In this document: one piece after another, positions 41,042-53,201 of the stretch
Layout: each line of letters begins with the position of its first letter
Position numbering within the stretch: the first letter of the stretch is position 1
Source: Craspedostauros australis
Taxonomy: Eukaryota; Bacillariophyta; Bacillariophyceae; Mastogloiales; Achnanthaceae
Direction: 5' to 3'
Assembly (NCBI GenBank): GCA_026770025.1
Contig: JAMXDE010000011.1
Location: forward strand, 2,416,041 to 2,480,040
DNA: 64,000 nt
Notes under the pieces: model-generated
The model's input: only the letters and a program-made list of their open reading frames with translations
What the model was told of the DNA's origin: nothing
The model's database searches: none
Made by a program: the position numbers and the translations under genes

Positions 41042-44000
41042 TCAGGTGACGCGATCCGGAGAGGGGCTGTTACCCTTCCAGAAGAGCAGAGGCTTGACGA
41101 GGGGCCAGAAGGATGCCCATGGCAGGAACTTGGTCATGATGTCGGCCACATTTTGTGAGCCGTGTATTTTGACGAAGTAGAGGACCCCGGCTGCGATGGC
41201 GGAGCGGACTCTGTGGTAGGCGAGAGCATTATGCCGCTTGGACAACATGCTCATAGGCACAGTAGATGAGGTGATGACACTTTGGTTATCACCGAACATC
41301 CAACTGGGACCGTCGATGGGAATGCCCATTTCGCGGAGAGCGAGGCGGAGAGAGATGATCTGTTCGGTGGCCTGTCGGGCAGCAACGAACTCGGACCCGT
41401 AGGTCGCAGTCTCGACGGTGGCTTGGCGCTTGCTGAACCACTCGATGGGAGTTTGGTTAACAAGGTGTAGGATGCCAGTTGCCGACCTGCCGGTGACCTT
41501 GCAGTGGAGGAGGTTTGCATCCACAAAGGTGGTGGTGCGGACGATCGCGCCTTTTGGAGTGGGCACGTCTGGGTCAGTTTCCTCCTGTGTGTGCCCGTAC
41601 ACGGAATAGAGCCAGTCGTGTTTGGGAACAACAAAACTCTCTTCGTGGTTTGGGACGCCCGTGCGGAACCGGATGGCGGCATCGGGATGCTTGCGCAGGT
41701 ACCCGTAGACGCGTTGTGCGCGCTCGAGGTGACCTTTGCGAGGGGCGGCACGGAAGCGTGCGAGGGTCATGACGGCGACAGAGATGTCGAACCGTCCGAG
41801 GGTGATGCACCATTGTAGCGCCCCGATCAGCGACATGAACTTGCGTTTGTCGATCTCGGAGAGCTCAGGCGACTTGTCGAGTTCCGGGCTGTCGGAATGG
41901 TCGAGTGGGCAGCTGGCCTTGGTGGGGGCACAGCCGAACATGCGCTCGTAGTTGCCGAGCATGCGCTTGATGTACGACTGCGGGCTCATTTTCATGGTGC
42001 CATCGCTATCGCGACCGAAGTCTGCGCCGAGGTGGTAGGAGACGGGTCCGACGCCCTTCAGCTTGTATCCGTAGACCGAAGTGAGGGTGTCGAAGAAGGC
42101 TTGCGGGTCCTTCATGGTGGCCATGAGATCGTCCACGTAGACGCAGACGTATTCCCAGTGGTCACCACCGTCGCGCATCCACACATCAGGGTCGGATCTG
42201 CATTGGAAGAATTGCAGGTCCCTGAGTGTGTCTGCGAGCGCTTCATGGAAGCGTGCGCCGGAAGTGCGGAGACCGTAGAGTGCCTTGACGATTTGCATCG
42301 TGTGACCGGCCTTGTCTCCGAACTCGTCTCCAGCGACGAAGCAGATGCGTTCCTTGGTGTAGGCTTCCAAGTACGCGTTGCCGATGTCGCCGACCATGGT
42401 CTGTAGTCCATTCATCTCCCCAGCGAGTAGTGCGAGGCGGAGAGAACGGAGACTGACGACTCCAGCATATGCTGTGTCCTTGCATGGTGCGGTCAAGTGG
42501 CCGCCGGCTACGCATCTGGCCTTATGGCGCAGATCGTGCTTCACGGCGTATACCCATTGCAAACGGATCTTCTGGAACCCATCGGGTACCTTGGCATGGT
42601 ATCCGAGGGTCTTGAAGGTTTCGTAGCTCGTGAGCTGGTCCATCTCCTTGCGCTCGGCGTCAGCCCACAGCGTGTTGCCATTCTTGGCGTCAAGCATCAG
42701 CGCTTCCTTGTGGTTGCGCGGTACCTGAACGCCGAATTGGAATACGGGTGTGTTGCTGCGGTTCGCCTTGTTGGTGGCGATTGCACGAGCGATCGAGTGT
42801 TGGCGAATACCGATTTGTCGGAAACGCTTCCACCCAGGAACACCAAGCAAATCGTGTTTCCGCGCATAAGTAGCGCAGGAGACCGGGTCGTCCTTCGCAA
42901 TGACAGATAACGGTTTGGATGTTTTGGAACCGTCATCCCATAGTACAGTGACATTGTACTTTGATCCCTTGTAGGATGGGGATGTCTGAGCGAGGGGACC
43001 TTCGTGGTCCACGATGTCTTGGAAAGACCATGTGCTCCCTGCCTGCGGGTTGTTCGTTGCACCATCCGTGGTTTGTTGCTCGAAGACGTCGGAAAGTTCG
43101 ACATACGAAATCAGTTCGTGAAGCTCCCCATCGTTAAGTGATAGGAGCATCTTGATACGCTGATGGTTCTCAGCGTCTGAATCGTTGATCTTTTGGATCA
43201 CTTCGGCACGGACGTTTTGTCCATTGTGGTGGAACAAAATGGTTTTGCCCAAAAGTTCTTCGGGTGTGAACTTTGGAACGGATACGACGTCCTTTCCACT
43301 TGTGCGTGATTCTGTCTCTTGATGTGAGAACAAAACAGCATCCGATAATGCGTGAACGATGGGTTCAACATCGGAGGGAATGGTGTTGTCTGTGTAGTCA
43401 CCGTCATCGCTGTCTGATACAGTAGTCGCAGAATCGGCATCCTCCCCCACGAGTGGAAAAGGATAGTCGGCTCTTAAGTTGCGAGTAGAGGCATCATTGG
43501 CGGCGCGGATAGCAGACCGAGGCAGGAGTTGTTGTGTCGCATCGTCGAGCACCCAAAACGTGAGGTCGTCGCCCTTGTGGAGGCACGGACCAGCCCAGTG
43601 GCCGCGGCGCTCCTTGGACTCACTCGGGAAGCCAGGACGTTCCACACGGTAGTAGACCGGCTGCCACCAGTAGTACGCAAGGTACTTGCTGACATCCGGA
43701 CGCTGCCCGAAGGCAGCCTGTGACGGGGTCACATTACCACACGTGCGCTGCGCGATGTGATTGAAGAGGTCAATGACATACATCGTGCAGATGAGCCAGA
43801 ACCGCGACGGGGTACCCGTGCGATCCATGACGCCGTTGACAGTACGTTTGATGTCCTGTATGCGACGCTCGGCTCCGTTCTGGTGTTGGTGCTCAGGTTC
43901 ACTCTGGTGATCCTTGATTGCGTATTGACGCAGGATGTCTTGCACTTTGAATCCCACCTCTGATTTCGCGTTGTCCGACATTAACAAGTCGGGCGCTCCA

Positions 44001-46687
44001 TGTCGACGGATGAAGTCGAGCAAGGAGTCCGCGACCTGCCGCTCGGACGCCATCGGGAATCCCGATGTGTACCGAGAGTCGAGCGCAACGAACACCTGAA
44101 TCATGGTGCAGCCACCATGGCCAGGGACACCGTCATCATGAGCGGGTGTATCAGAGAAGAAAGTGTCCATCGCGACCGTCTCGTGTAGACGATCGACGTT
44201 GGCCGCCGGAAAACGAGTGCGGAAATGCTTGCGCATCGCGAATCGTTCCGAAGTGCGGTACCACTGGGAAGTGCAACCGAGAGTGTCCTTGATCCGACGA
44301 GCAGGGACCCAGCCGAAGTGCGGACGCAGTGCCTCATAGTCGATAGGCGAGCTGCGAACACGAACGGAACCGGAGTTGCCTGCGGACCCGGAATGCGGTA
44401 CAGTACCGCGCGCCTCATCCGTCGACGCCGCATATACATGCAGGCGATCGAGGTCGGCGAACGCGGAACCATCATCATCATCGTCCGCGAGAGCGCGGAC
44501 ATCATCAAGGCCAAACTCCTGATCGAGAATGGAAGGGTCCCAGACATCATCGGACGTGAAGTCCACATGAGGGTACCGATCCATCTCAGCAGGAGTTGGC
44601 GGGCGCATATCCATGTAGGACAGGCCAGCACGAATGGATAGCGGGATGACGTGCCCCTCAGGTGTGACGACAGTTTGCCGACCACCAGGGAGACCACGCG
44701 GGCGTTCATTCACATCCATACCGAACGCAGAGAGTTGGTTGGTGGAGTGGATGGACTTGCCCTTCCCGTACAGAGCGTACTGATGGAACTTGGCGATGAT
44801 CGGGCCGCTGCTCGTGTGAAGCAGGGCCGCGACCGTACCAATGTCCAGACTCGCAATGGTGGAATCACCAATGCCGCTCACGTCCGCCGTGGTGCCCGTC
44901 TTGCACAGAACTAGCACGTCGTCGCCAGCGAGGCCGCCATTGGCGCCACTGTCGACGAGCGCACCCGTCGTCGTCTCCACCGAGGTCTCGAAGTTGTATC
45001 GGACCACGGTAGAATTCACCCGTCGCCACGCCCCGCCCTCAGAATCGACGAAATCAGCGGTCGATTGACCAGACTGACGAGCCTGCGCGAGCATGCGGTT
45101 GATAGCAGATCCCGGAGGACCGCCCTTTGAATCCGCATTGCCGCCAGCGTCGGAGGATGCGGGAGCGTTGGTCGCCGGAGTGGACGAAGAGTTACCCGAG
45201 GACTTGGCTTTATTAGCGGCACGCGAGGTGTCGCCCTTGCCAGCACTACGGGAGGGGTTGTTGTGCATGTAGTCCTTCTTCTGGGCCCAAGACATGGTGG
45301 CCCATTCCTCATTCGGAATACGGCCGCGCTTGTCGTTGGTGTAAGTCTTGCCATTGCCTTTGGCAGGAGACTTGCCCGAAGAACCACCCTTTCCTTTCCC
45401 CGTCGCAGCGTTGTTGACGTTACGCTTTTGCGTCTGACGAGGGTGGGAAGAATCGAGGCGTTGCGCATGGATCCGAACCGAGTTGAGATGGTGATCGAAT
45501 CCAGCCGCCTTGATCTCGAAACCGGAGGGCATGGCTGCGAGCATCTCGTCGCGGACGTAGGAAGTGCTCGTGAGAGCATTGAGGAGATCCTTGTCCGGAG
45601 CAATCGAGTTGTGCAACCACGTCTTCTTCGTGTTGTCCGGCAGAGCGTCATCTTCCATATCTTCGATATCGGAGATGATTCCCTGCCAGGTGTCCACGAA
45701 GTTCTCGCGGTTCTTCTTCCAGCTGTTATCCAAGGTGAAGGAGGCGATGCGAGCACGAAGTGCCATTGCCGCACTCTCTCCGTTGACACCATTGGTGTAA
45801 ATCTCAATGAGACTCTGATACACAGCTCGACCGTCCTTGCTCGCTTGATGCTTGCGAAGGAGTTGGTCGCCACGCGAAGTCTTGACATGGAGGCTCAGAA
45901 CAGAGTACAAGTACCTGTTCTGCATGTTGTAGAACAACATGTCCGATGGACCCGGCTCCCACGAAGGATCGATGTGATACTCAAGTCCATGAGTATACGC
46001 GATCGCTTCGAATTGGCGCCGGAACGAAAGGAAGCGCTTGTCATCCTTCAGGGTGGGGAATGCGAGGACCTCACGCTTAACACCGCGGCTGAACTCCTTG
46101 GTGAACGACTCTGGGAGAGCGCTCGCCGGAGCGAATGCAACACTCGGCACAGGAGCAGCAGCGGTTGGAGTGTCCGCTGTTGCCACGCGTGCCGAAGGGT
46201 TGGTCACCGGAGTAGCAAATCTGGCCCGATCAGGCGGGGACACAGATTCGATATCCTCATCATCGTCCACAGTACGGCGAGTGCGGGTACTGGGAGGAAT
46301 GATGCCGACACCTCCTCGGGGATGGTAGCTGGCCGGGGTCCGAGGACCCGCGGCCCCGATGACAGATGGGTGTGAGATGTCGTACATGTCGACACTCATC
46401 CATTCATCGGGAGTCAATCGTGGTTGGAGATTGATCCAGCGTACCAATGCGAGGATCTTGTTGACAACAAGCACATTCATGGGACGGAATGTGTTGTCGT
46501 CGTCGTTGGTCACCTCGATTGCCAAGAGAGCAGGCTTATCGAGATGAATCAGGTCCATTGCGTTGGCGATGCCGGCCTCGTTGAGAGCGCGACGTTGCCA
46601 AGAATGGGCCTGAATGCCGATGACAGACAAGACGTGGTTGAGTATGGTGTACTCGTTGATGTCGATGACGTCGGTGTTGGTAGCCAT
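41042..46687 (-). CDS. Copia-3 Gag-Pol polyprotein
   Basis: An uninterrupted 1881-codon frame starting at ATG 46687, nearly identical to the Copia-4 polyprotein. The same motifs are present: DSGA protease, integrase MDTFFSD / MSDNAKSE / NGAERR, YVDD reverse transcriptase, and RNase H TFVDAN / YGSEF / GDNQS. Differences are scattered except for a short variable stretch in the Gag linker (about residues 505-525), where Ser/Thr/Ala/Gly residues are reshuffled without loss of length. Although the protein looks intact, the element's 3' LTR is split, so a full-length transcript would have to cross Copia-4. Confidence 0.92.
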   Translation of the reverse strand: MATNTDVIDINEYTILNHVLSVIGIQAHSWQRRALNEAGIANAMDLIHLDKPALLAIEVTNDDDNTFRPMNVLVVNKILALVRWINLQPRLTPDEWMSVDMYDISHPSVIGAAGPRTPASYHPRGGVGIIPPSTRTRRTVDDDEDIESVSPPDRARFATPVTNPSARVATADTPTAAAPVPSVAFAPASALPESFTKEFSRGVKREVLAFPTLKDDKRFLSFRRQFEAIAYTHGLEYHIDPSWEPGPSDMLFYNMQNRYLYSVLSLHVKTSRGDQLLRKHQASKDGRAVYQSLIEIYTNGVNGESAAMALRARIASFTLDNSWKKNRENFVDTWQGIISDIEDMEDDALPDNTKKTWLHNSIAPDKDLLNALTSTSYVRDEMLAAMPSGFEIKAAGFDHHLNSVRIHAQRLDSSHPRQTQKRNVNNAATGKGKGGSSGKSPAKGNGKTYTNDKRGRIPNEEWATMSWAQKKDYMHNNPSRSAGKGDTSRAANKAKSSGNSSSTPATNAPASSDAGGNADSKGGPPGSAINRMLAQARQSGQSTADFVDSEGGAWRRVNSTVVRYNFETSVETTTGALVDSGANGGLAGDDVLVLCKTGTTADVSGIGDSTIASLDIGTVAALLHTSSGPIIAKFHQYALYGKGKSIHSTNQLSAFGMDVNERPRGLPGGRQTVVTPEGHVIPLSIRAGLSYMDMRPPTPAEMDRYPHVDFTSDDVWDPSILDQEFGLDDVRALADDDDDGSAFADLDRLHVYAASTDEARGTVPHSGSAGNSGSVRVRSSPIDYEALRPHFGWVPARRIKDTLGCTSQWYRTSERFAMRKHFRTRFPAANVDRLHETVAMDTFFSDTPAHDDGVPGHGGCTMIQVFVALDSRYTSGFPMASERQVADSLLDFIRRHGAPDLLMSDNAKSEVGFKVQDILRQYAIKDHQSEPEHQHQNGAERRIQDIKRTVNGVMDRTGTPSRFWLICTMYVIDLFNHIAQRTCGNVTPSQAAFGQRPDVSKYLAYYWWQPVYYRVERPGFPSESKERRGHWAGPCLHKGDDLTFWVLDDATQQLLPRSAIRAANDASTRNLRADYPFPLVGEDADSATTVSDSDDGDYTDNTIPSDVEPIVHALSDAVLFSHQETESRTSGKDVVSVPKFTPEELLGKTILFHHNGQNVRAEVIQKINDSDAENHQRIKMLLSLNDGELHELISYVELSDVFEQQTTDGATNNPQAGSTWSFQDIVDHEGPLAQTSPSYKGSKYNVTVLWDDGSKTSKPLSVIAKDDPVSCATYARKHDLLGVPGWKRFRQIGIRQHSIARAIATNKANRSNTPVFQFGVQVPRNHKEALMLDAKNGNTLWADAERKEMDQLTSYETFKTLGYHAKVPDGFQKIRLQWVYAVKHDLRHKARCVAGGHLTAPCKDTAYAGVVSLRSLRLALLAGEMNGLQTMVGDIGNAYLEAYTKERICFVAGDEFGDKAGHTMQIVKALYGLRTSGARFHEALADTLRDLQFFQCRSDPDVWMRDGGDHWEYVCVYVDDLMATMKDPQAFFDTLTSVYGYKLKGVGPVSYHLGADFGRDSDGTMKMSPQSYIKRMLGNYERMFGCAPTKASCPLDHSDSPELDKSPELSEIDKRKFMSLIGALQWCITLGRFDISVAVMTLARFRAAPRKGHLERAQRVYGYLRKHPDAAIRFRTGVPNHEESFVVPKHDWLYSVYGHTQEETDPDVPTPKGAIVRTTTFVDANLLHCKVTGRSATGILHLVNQTPIEWFSKRQATVETATYGSEFVAARQATEQIISLRLALREMGIPIDGPSWMFGDNQSVITSSTVPMSMLSKRHNALAYHRVRSAIAAGVLYFVKIHGSQNVADIMTKFLPWASFWPLVKPLLFWKGNSPSPDRVT

Positions 46688-47168
46688 GGTGAAAGCGTTC
46701 GGAGATGGGTGATGGGTGATAGTTGATGTGATTGATGTGATGGAAATTGTTTGTTTTGTGTTTGTTTTGTTGTAGTTGGCGGAGTATTTGTTTGTCTTGT
46801 TATTTCTGGTTTCTCGCGTAGATCGCCGTGGGCGATGTTGTTGTACGATTCAAGAAATAGAGCAGGAAAGCACACTTGATCAATCGTCTGTGACGAGTTG
46901 TTTTCGATTCAAGAGAGGATTGGCGTGTGAAGCAGTTTGGAAAGAAGGAGTTTACACACTTGGACTGTGATGTCTGGAGTGTGGTGAGCGCGCGAGGGCC
47001 GAAGCCGAGTGGAGCTGAACGGTGGAATCCGAACAGAAGAGTGTGTCTGCACAGAGGACTGGGCAGAGAGTGTCACGTCGTCACGTGAGGTAGCTGAGGA
47101 TGCTGGAAGCAGATGAAGTGGATATTCACTCGATCAACACAGGTGTGGAGCGAGTGCGACTGTTAATC

Positions 47169-47776
47169 TGATAAAACGATAATGAAAACGAGGTGAACTT
47201 ACTGAACGCCGAAGGGTGATCAATCCGTGGTAGTGCAGTAGGTTGGTGAGTTTGAGAGTGGGAGTGTGTCTTAGTCTTAAAGCTGTACGAATCCAAATGA
47301 GACTTTCAATTGGATTGTGAGCATGTGATGTGCAGCATCCATTATAGTTGGATCTGCAACATCTCTATTAGTAGTGGTATAGTGGAGCGTTGAGTCTCCG
47401 TACGTGCAATCATCGCGGTGTCGATGTTGCCATTTCCAAGAGGAGACATCAATTTCGTGACGGTCGGAGAGAGAGTTTGTTGTTCACTCTCCTCCGATCA
47501 ATTTGGGGGAACAAGGTTCATCCAACGGTTTGACCCGATTGTCCGTTCAGGACAGGTCATGTCACGCCCATAAGTGGCGTGGGATGGCCCGATCGCCCAA
47601 ACCCAAATTCAGCGGACACGCGACATCGTCTTAAGTAAAGCACGATTCGAGGGTGGGACCCCATCCCACCGACATCGAGTCACGCTTCAATCCCGCTCAA
47701 ACTCTGAGCAGTCGGTCATTTGACTAACTAGACTAAATCTTAACACGACTAATAGGAATACTAGTTTGAGCTAATA
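47169..47776 (-). repeat. Copia-3 5' LTR (608 bp), intact
   Basis: Contains the unbroken target site CATAAGTGGCGTGG, the reference for the Copia-4 insertion point. It is followed (in + coordinates) by the ACAAC duplication. Confidence 0.92.
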
Positions 47777-47781
47777 ACAAC

Positions 47782-50700
47782 CGTACCTGGACGACCGTCA
47801 TCAAGGAGCTTGTTGAGCTTGAAGATGCGGACATGGAGTTCATCCACAAGAAACTTGGAAGGATCGAACGATCCATCCAGAGTCCGGAGAAAACATCATC
47901 CAAGCATTGTCTCTTTTGCCAACGCTTACTTTGATCAACATTGAAAACATTCTTTGCATCCTTGCTTTCGCAAAAGAGCGACAGATCGATCAGGCCACCG
48001 ATTGGGACGCAATCGACAAGTTCATCAAGTTCTCTGGATATGAAGTGCCATCTATCGAGACCCCAGTTGCACTCCGAGCAATTCAGTTGCAGTTAGAGGC
48101 GGACATGAAGGCAACAAGCCGAGAGCTCGCAGATGCTTCAAGCCGCGAGGTTGTGGTGCACTCACCACAGCGCCAGCCGGACCTGCAACGATCGCCATCT
48201 ATGCCATCTGGCTAGCGATATGATAAGGTCACCATGCCAGAGGCCGAGCCATTCAGCGGACTCAACATCGAGTGGTACCAGTGGAAGACGGACTTCATGC
48301 AACAACTGGTCACCACCAGATATGCAGACTACATGGAAGCGGAGAAGCCAGCACACTACCGAGCATCAGTGGACACTCAATTCTATGCGGTCTTCAAGTC
48401 CAGGACATGCAAGGGCGACGCGCAGTACATCGTCAATGCTGAGGAACCAAGCTGTCACGCCGCATTCCAATCTCTCATTTGGATCTACGAGTCCAGCGAG
48501 AATCGGGCTGGCATCGTGGCAGAGGAGGAGGCAAGGCTCTCCAAGCTCATCTACACTGGGGACAGTCCATTTGCAACATTCATCAACGACTTCTCGATGT
48601 CTATTCACGCTATCGAGGACAACGGCAAGCCGATGAACGATCAGGAGAAGATTGCAAGATTCTTCTGCAACATCCGCGACGAGCGATTTGCAAGCATGAT
48701 CACCAGCCTACAGCAGACAAAGGAATCATTCTCCTGGGTCCGCGAAACGCTCATGCGCCATGACAAGATCCTCGACAAGTCTCCAGGACGCAGTCGCCGC
48801 ACGCATCAGAAAGACAGTCGTCCGGACCGCAAGCGGCCGTACGACGAAGCATCTGGTGACCGCAAGAAGTCCTCCCACTACCGTCTGCCAAACATGGTGT
48901 TCAGAAGCCTACCTGCCGCAGCACAAGTGCTAGTGGTGGAGTCTTCATGCCACTTCCGCAACACCTGAGAACAAATCAGCAAGGCTGCGCTCAAACGCGC
49001 CAAGCCTGCTGAGTTCGCCAAGACCCAAGAGCAACAAGCTCAGCGCAAGTCCCACAAGCGCGCAAGATTCGGCAACAAGACCAATTGTGTCAAGAAGTAT
49101 GGACCATGTGACAACAGTTCCTGACAACCACCAGCGGCTGTCACATGCCGTCAATCGGAAGTCAGCATTCATATCAAGGATCGGGATAACACTGACCTGG
49201 CGCATGATACTGCGGAGAGTAAGCCGGCAGCCAGAGCCCCGGAAACGCTACAGGTGTCGCGTCACAGCACAACCCACCCAAATACAGAGCACACGATTCG
49301 ACGGGCAAGAGTAACGAATAGTAGCCACGGCTATATCATTCTAGACTCAGGGGCGGACAGCGGCATTGTACACGAGTCTGGATGGGAAGTGACCCGACAG
49401 CATCTGCAGAAGCTCCACGCTCGCGGCGCGACCGTGGATTCACCGGTCGATGCGTTTGCAATGGTTGACGCAGTGGCAGCATACGATCCGTCAGACGGCG
49501 GAGTGATTCTCATCAAGGCATATTTCGTGGCTCTCGACAAGCATCCACGGCAGATGGAGTTGCTATTCAACATGCACCACATGCGAGCTTCCGGCGTGCG
49601 CGTCTACGACAGACTTCGACAACACGATGGGCAGCAACGGATATTGTCTGGTGACATCAGCATCCCACTGGCAAATCATGACGGAAATACCCTGCGCATC
49701 CCAATCCGCAAACCAACAGCTCACGAGCTCACCCAAGCCGCGCACATCACGATATGCGACAGGCACCGACGCCTAAGGCGATCACACACACATGTCGACT
49801 TCGACAAAGTAGTCCAACATCTCCCACCGCAAGTGGTGGCGAAGACCAAGGAAGCATCCACCCAGCTGGCAGAGACTCCCATCGAAGCAGAGTCAAGACT
49901 CATCCCGAGGCAGTACCGAGCACAGCAAGCAGGTGCGCTGCAACCACACCGAATCAAGGGAAGAGTGGACACAGATCCATTTTTCTCCACAGTCCCATCC
50001 ATTCGACATTACTGATGCATCCAACTCTTCACGCACAGCGAATCCAAGTTCATCTGGGCCAAACCGCTACGCAGAGAGGCGATGGCGCCAGGGGCGCTAA
50101 CGGAATTCATTTTTCAAGTCGGGGCACCCGATCTACTCATCTCGGACAACTCACAAGTCCAAGCCGGCAAGGCATGGAAGGCTGTCACCACGAGGTACAT
50201 GATCAAGCACTCCTTCACTGCTCCAATGAACCAAAATCAGAACTGCGCGGAAAGAGCTATCGGCGATATCAAACGGCACGCATACCAGATGTTGTGGGTG
50301 GCCACTGCACCTCTCACATTCTGGTGTCACACGGTGCAACATGCGATTGATGTATGGAACTACACGGTGAAGGAAAGCATCCAATAGCGAACTCCTGTCG
50401 AGATGCTCCGCGGGAACACTCTGGACATCTCCATGTTCGGATTCACATCCTTTCAGCCGGTCTGGTATTTCGAGCCGATGACAAAGTTCCCACATCACCC
50501 ATTCAAGCCTGGACACTTCTTGGGAATTGCATGGGACCATGGGGACCCTTTCACCTACCACATTTGGTTGCCAAAAGGCGAAGACGTCACCAAGGGCACG
50601 GCCCTGGTGCGCAACATTGTGAAACCACGAATCGCGGAAGGCGCAAGTGCACCGCAAATCACTGACGAGGAAGTGCAACGAATCGCACGCCTTGATCTCA

Positions 50701-53201
50701 TACACTACACAACCAATGGCAAATCGGAGAAGCGGGTGCGAACCAAGACTATTCCGGCGCAGCTTGCTCAACAGGTCCGTGAGGCCATCGACGCGGTTGC
50801 CATGCGGTCAGGGGCGGCGGCTCACATTCCTGAAGCAGGACCACCGGAGGTCAGGGGCGTCGCGGTGAACGAAACAGTACTCCCAACGCAGACCGATGGT
50901 TCGATCAGCCAAATGTCATCGCAGACGACGATGACGACCGCGACAGCGGGCCCACGGGCGCAATATCCGACAAAGACGGGGACGACGATCCCTCAACTGG
51001 CAACATCTCGGACGAATCCGATGGCTATGAACCGGTGAGGATTCCAGATCCACCCCAGCAACGGATTCAGGGGCGTATCGACACTCTGGCTGAGTGCGAG
51101 CATGACGAAATGTTCCAAAATCAGATCACAAAAGACGAAACGAACGACCCAGCAATCGCATCTGTCGATGGCCATTCATTCCAAGGCGGACATCTCCATC
51201 TCAATGTGAAATGGGACAACGATGAGATGCAGTGGTTCCGATACAACATCCTGAGGGCAGACCATCCCGAGCTCGTGGCGCGATACATCATCGCAAACGA
51301 ACCGAAACGGCATGACAGACACAATCGGCAATCGACGACAATGCTGAAATGGGCAAAGCACGCTGTGCGCGCAATACGAAGACGCATGCGACGCATCGAA
51401 CGCACGCACATATTCACAGTTGACGACGATGATAAATATCCATCTTGAGACGCATGTGGCCAGGGAAGAAGAAACCAAAGAAGGACTTCTTCGCCACCGT
51501 GTTTCACTACGGAGTGGAAGTGCCGCGCAACATGAAGCACGCACTCCAGCTTGACGAGTCCAACGGCAACACATTGTGGAGAGACGCGGCAAAGAAGGAG
51601 ATCGACGCTTTCATCAAACTCAACTGCTTCAAGTTTCATCCATCAACATACCAACCTTCCTCAGACTATCATAGCACCAAGAAACGGCTAGTCTTCGCAG
51701 TGAAACAGGATCTGCGACGCAAGGGGCGCCTGGTCACCGGAGGCCACCTCATCAAACTCGCTGACAACATCAGAGTATACTTGTCCACAGTGAAGTCCAC
51801 CAGTGTTTGAATACTCGACATCATTGCTGACGCCAACAAGCTGAAACAACTGTGCGGCGACGTTGGCAACGCATTCGTCAACGCATACACCAACGAGAAG
51901 ATCTACGTGAGAGCTGGAAAGGAATTCAATCACCGTGAAGGTCAGACCATCGTACTCAAGAAGGTGCTGTATGGACTTTGATCGAGTGCACAACGCTTCC
52001 ATGCTCACTTTGCAAACACACTCTCATCCATGGGGTTCTCCCCATCTCGACACGATCAAAAGATGTATGGATCAAGCTCAGAGATGATACTGGCTATGAT
52101 TACATCTGCACACATGTTGACGACTTCAAGATCGTGCAAGGGATCCAGATCAATACATGAAGTCTATCCAGCAAGGTCTACACAATCAAAGACATTGGAC
52201 CACCCAAATACTATCTGGGCAACAACTATTCCAAGAATGCCAAGGGCAAATGGAGCGTCGGATGTGACAAATACATCGCGAACGCACTGGACAAAGTCGA
52301 GCGGCAACATGGTGTGCTGAACAAACAGCTCGTGGCCATGCGCAACAAGGATCATCCGGAAACGGACAACTCCAAACTACTCACACCTGATGAACATCAA
52401 CAGTTCCAGCAGCTTATTGGCATGCTGAACTGGGTTGTTCAACTTGGGCGTTTCGACGTTGCTTTTGCAGCTTCTTCACTTTCTCGATTCACTGCATCAC
52501 CACGCAAAGGACACCTTGTGCGAGTGCTCAAGATCTGGGGCTACCTCAAGGCAAAGTCCACACTCAGAACGCAAGTCGACTCCAGACCCATGATACTTGA
52601 AAACTTCGATTCGACGCCCTCCAACCCAGACTTGGTAGTGCAAACGAAGGAAGAGTACCCTGAGGCGACGGAGGACATCGACGACCGATCGCCCAAGCCG
52701 ATTTATCCAGAGCTACCCATGTATGCATTCGTCAATGCGGACCACGCACACGATCTCGTCACACGACGATCCAACACTGGCATCATACTATTCCTTGGCA
52801 GGACACCTGTGTACTTCGTGAGCAAGAGGCAAACATCGGTTACCACGTCAACGTACAGCACAGAATTCAACGCGATGCGATCAGTGACAGAGGAAATCAT
52901 TGCACTACGATATGCGCTCCGATCGCTGGGAGTACGCGTCAAATCGCCAACGATCACATTCTGTGACAACAATGCGGTAATCTCGAACACGACCATCGCA
53001 GACAGCCTGCTGCAGAAGAAGCATGTGGCCATCTCATTTCATCGAGTCCGGGAGGCCGTCGGCGCCGGGATACTGGTCCCAGTACACGTCCCATCGGCTC
53101 ACAACTTCGCTGACATGCTCACCAAGGCATTGGCGAAGCCAACACTAACGCTTCTTGTCACAGCTCTCTTCTATCCGGGTCTACCTCAAGATCAAGGGGC
53201 G
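47782..53201 (+). pseudogene. Copia-2 gag-pol remnant
   Basis: The gag frame that starts at 32977 continues in frame at 47782 and soon shifts. Recognisable pieces follow: gag (47907-48215 and 48234-48968, with a basic Arg/Lys tail); protease with LDSGADSG (about 49341-49364); integrase with LISDNSQ and NCAERAIGD (50082-50387); post-integrase region (50403-51038); reverse transcriptase start (51445-51810) and HVDDFKIV (about 52110-52133); and RNase H (52314-53204) with FVNADHAHD, YSTEFNA and FCDNNAV. At least six stops or shifts separate them, so no full product is possible. The RNase H segment alone is open for nearly 300 codons. Confidence 0.85.

Larger units (their letters stand above)
32998..47776 (-). 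mobile_element. Copia-3, inserted in Copia-2 gag and itself interrupted
   Basis: A minus-strand Copia with a complete 5' LTR (47169-47776) and a 3' LTR split in two (32998-33407 and 40810-41008) by Copia-4. ACAAC lies outside both ends (32993-32997 and 47777-47781). Its gag-pol is intact. The LTRs are about 608 bp and differ by roughly a dozen bases, an intermediate age. They read TATTAGC at the start and TATCA at the end, rather than starting TG. Confidence 0.92.

Noticed and set aside
34466-46375. Long antisense frames across Copia-3 and Copia-4 gag (up to 487 codons)
   Set aside because: They recur in both copies only because the sense sequence is conserved; no motifs are present and they do not match a known antisense product.
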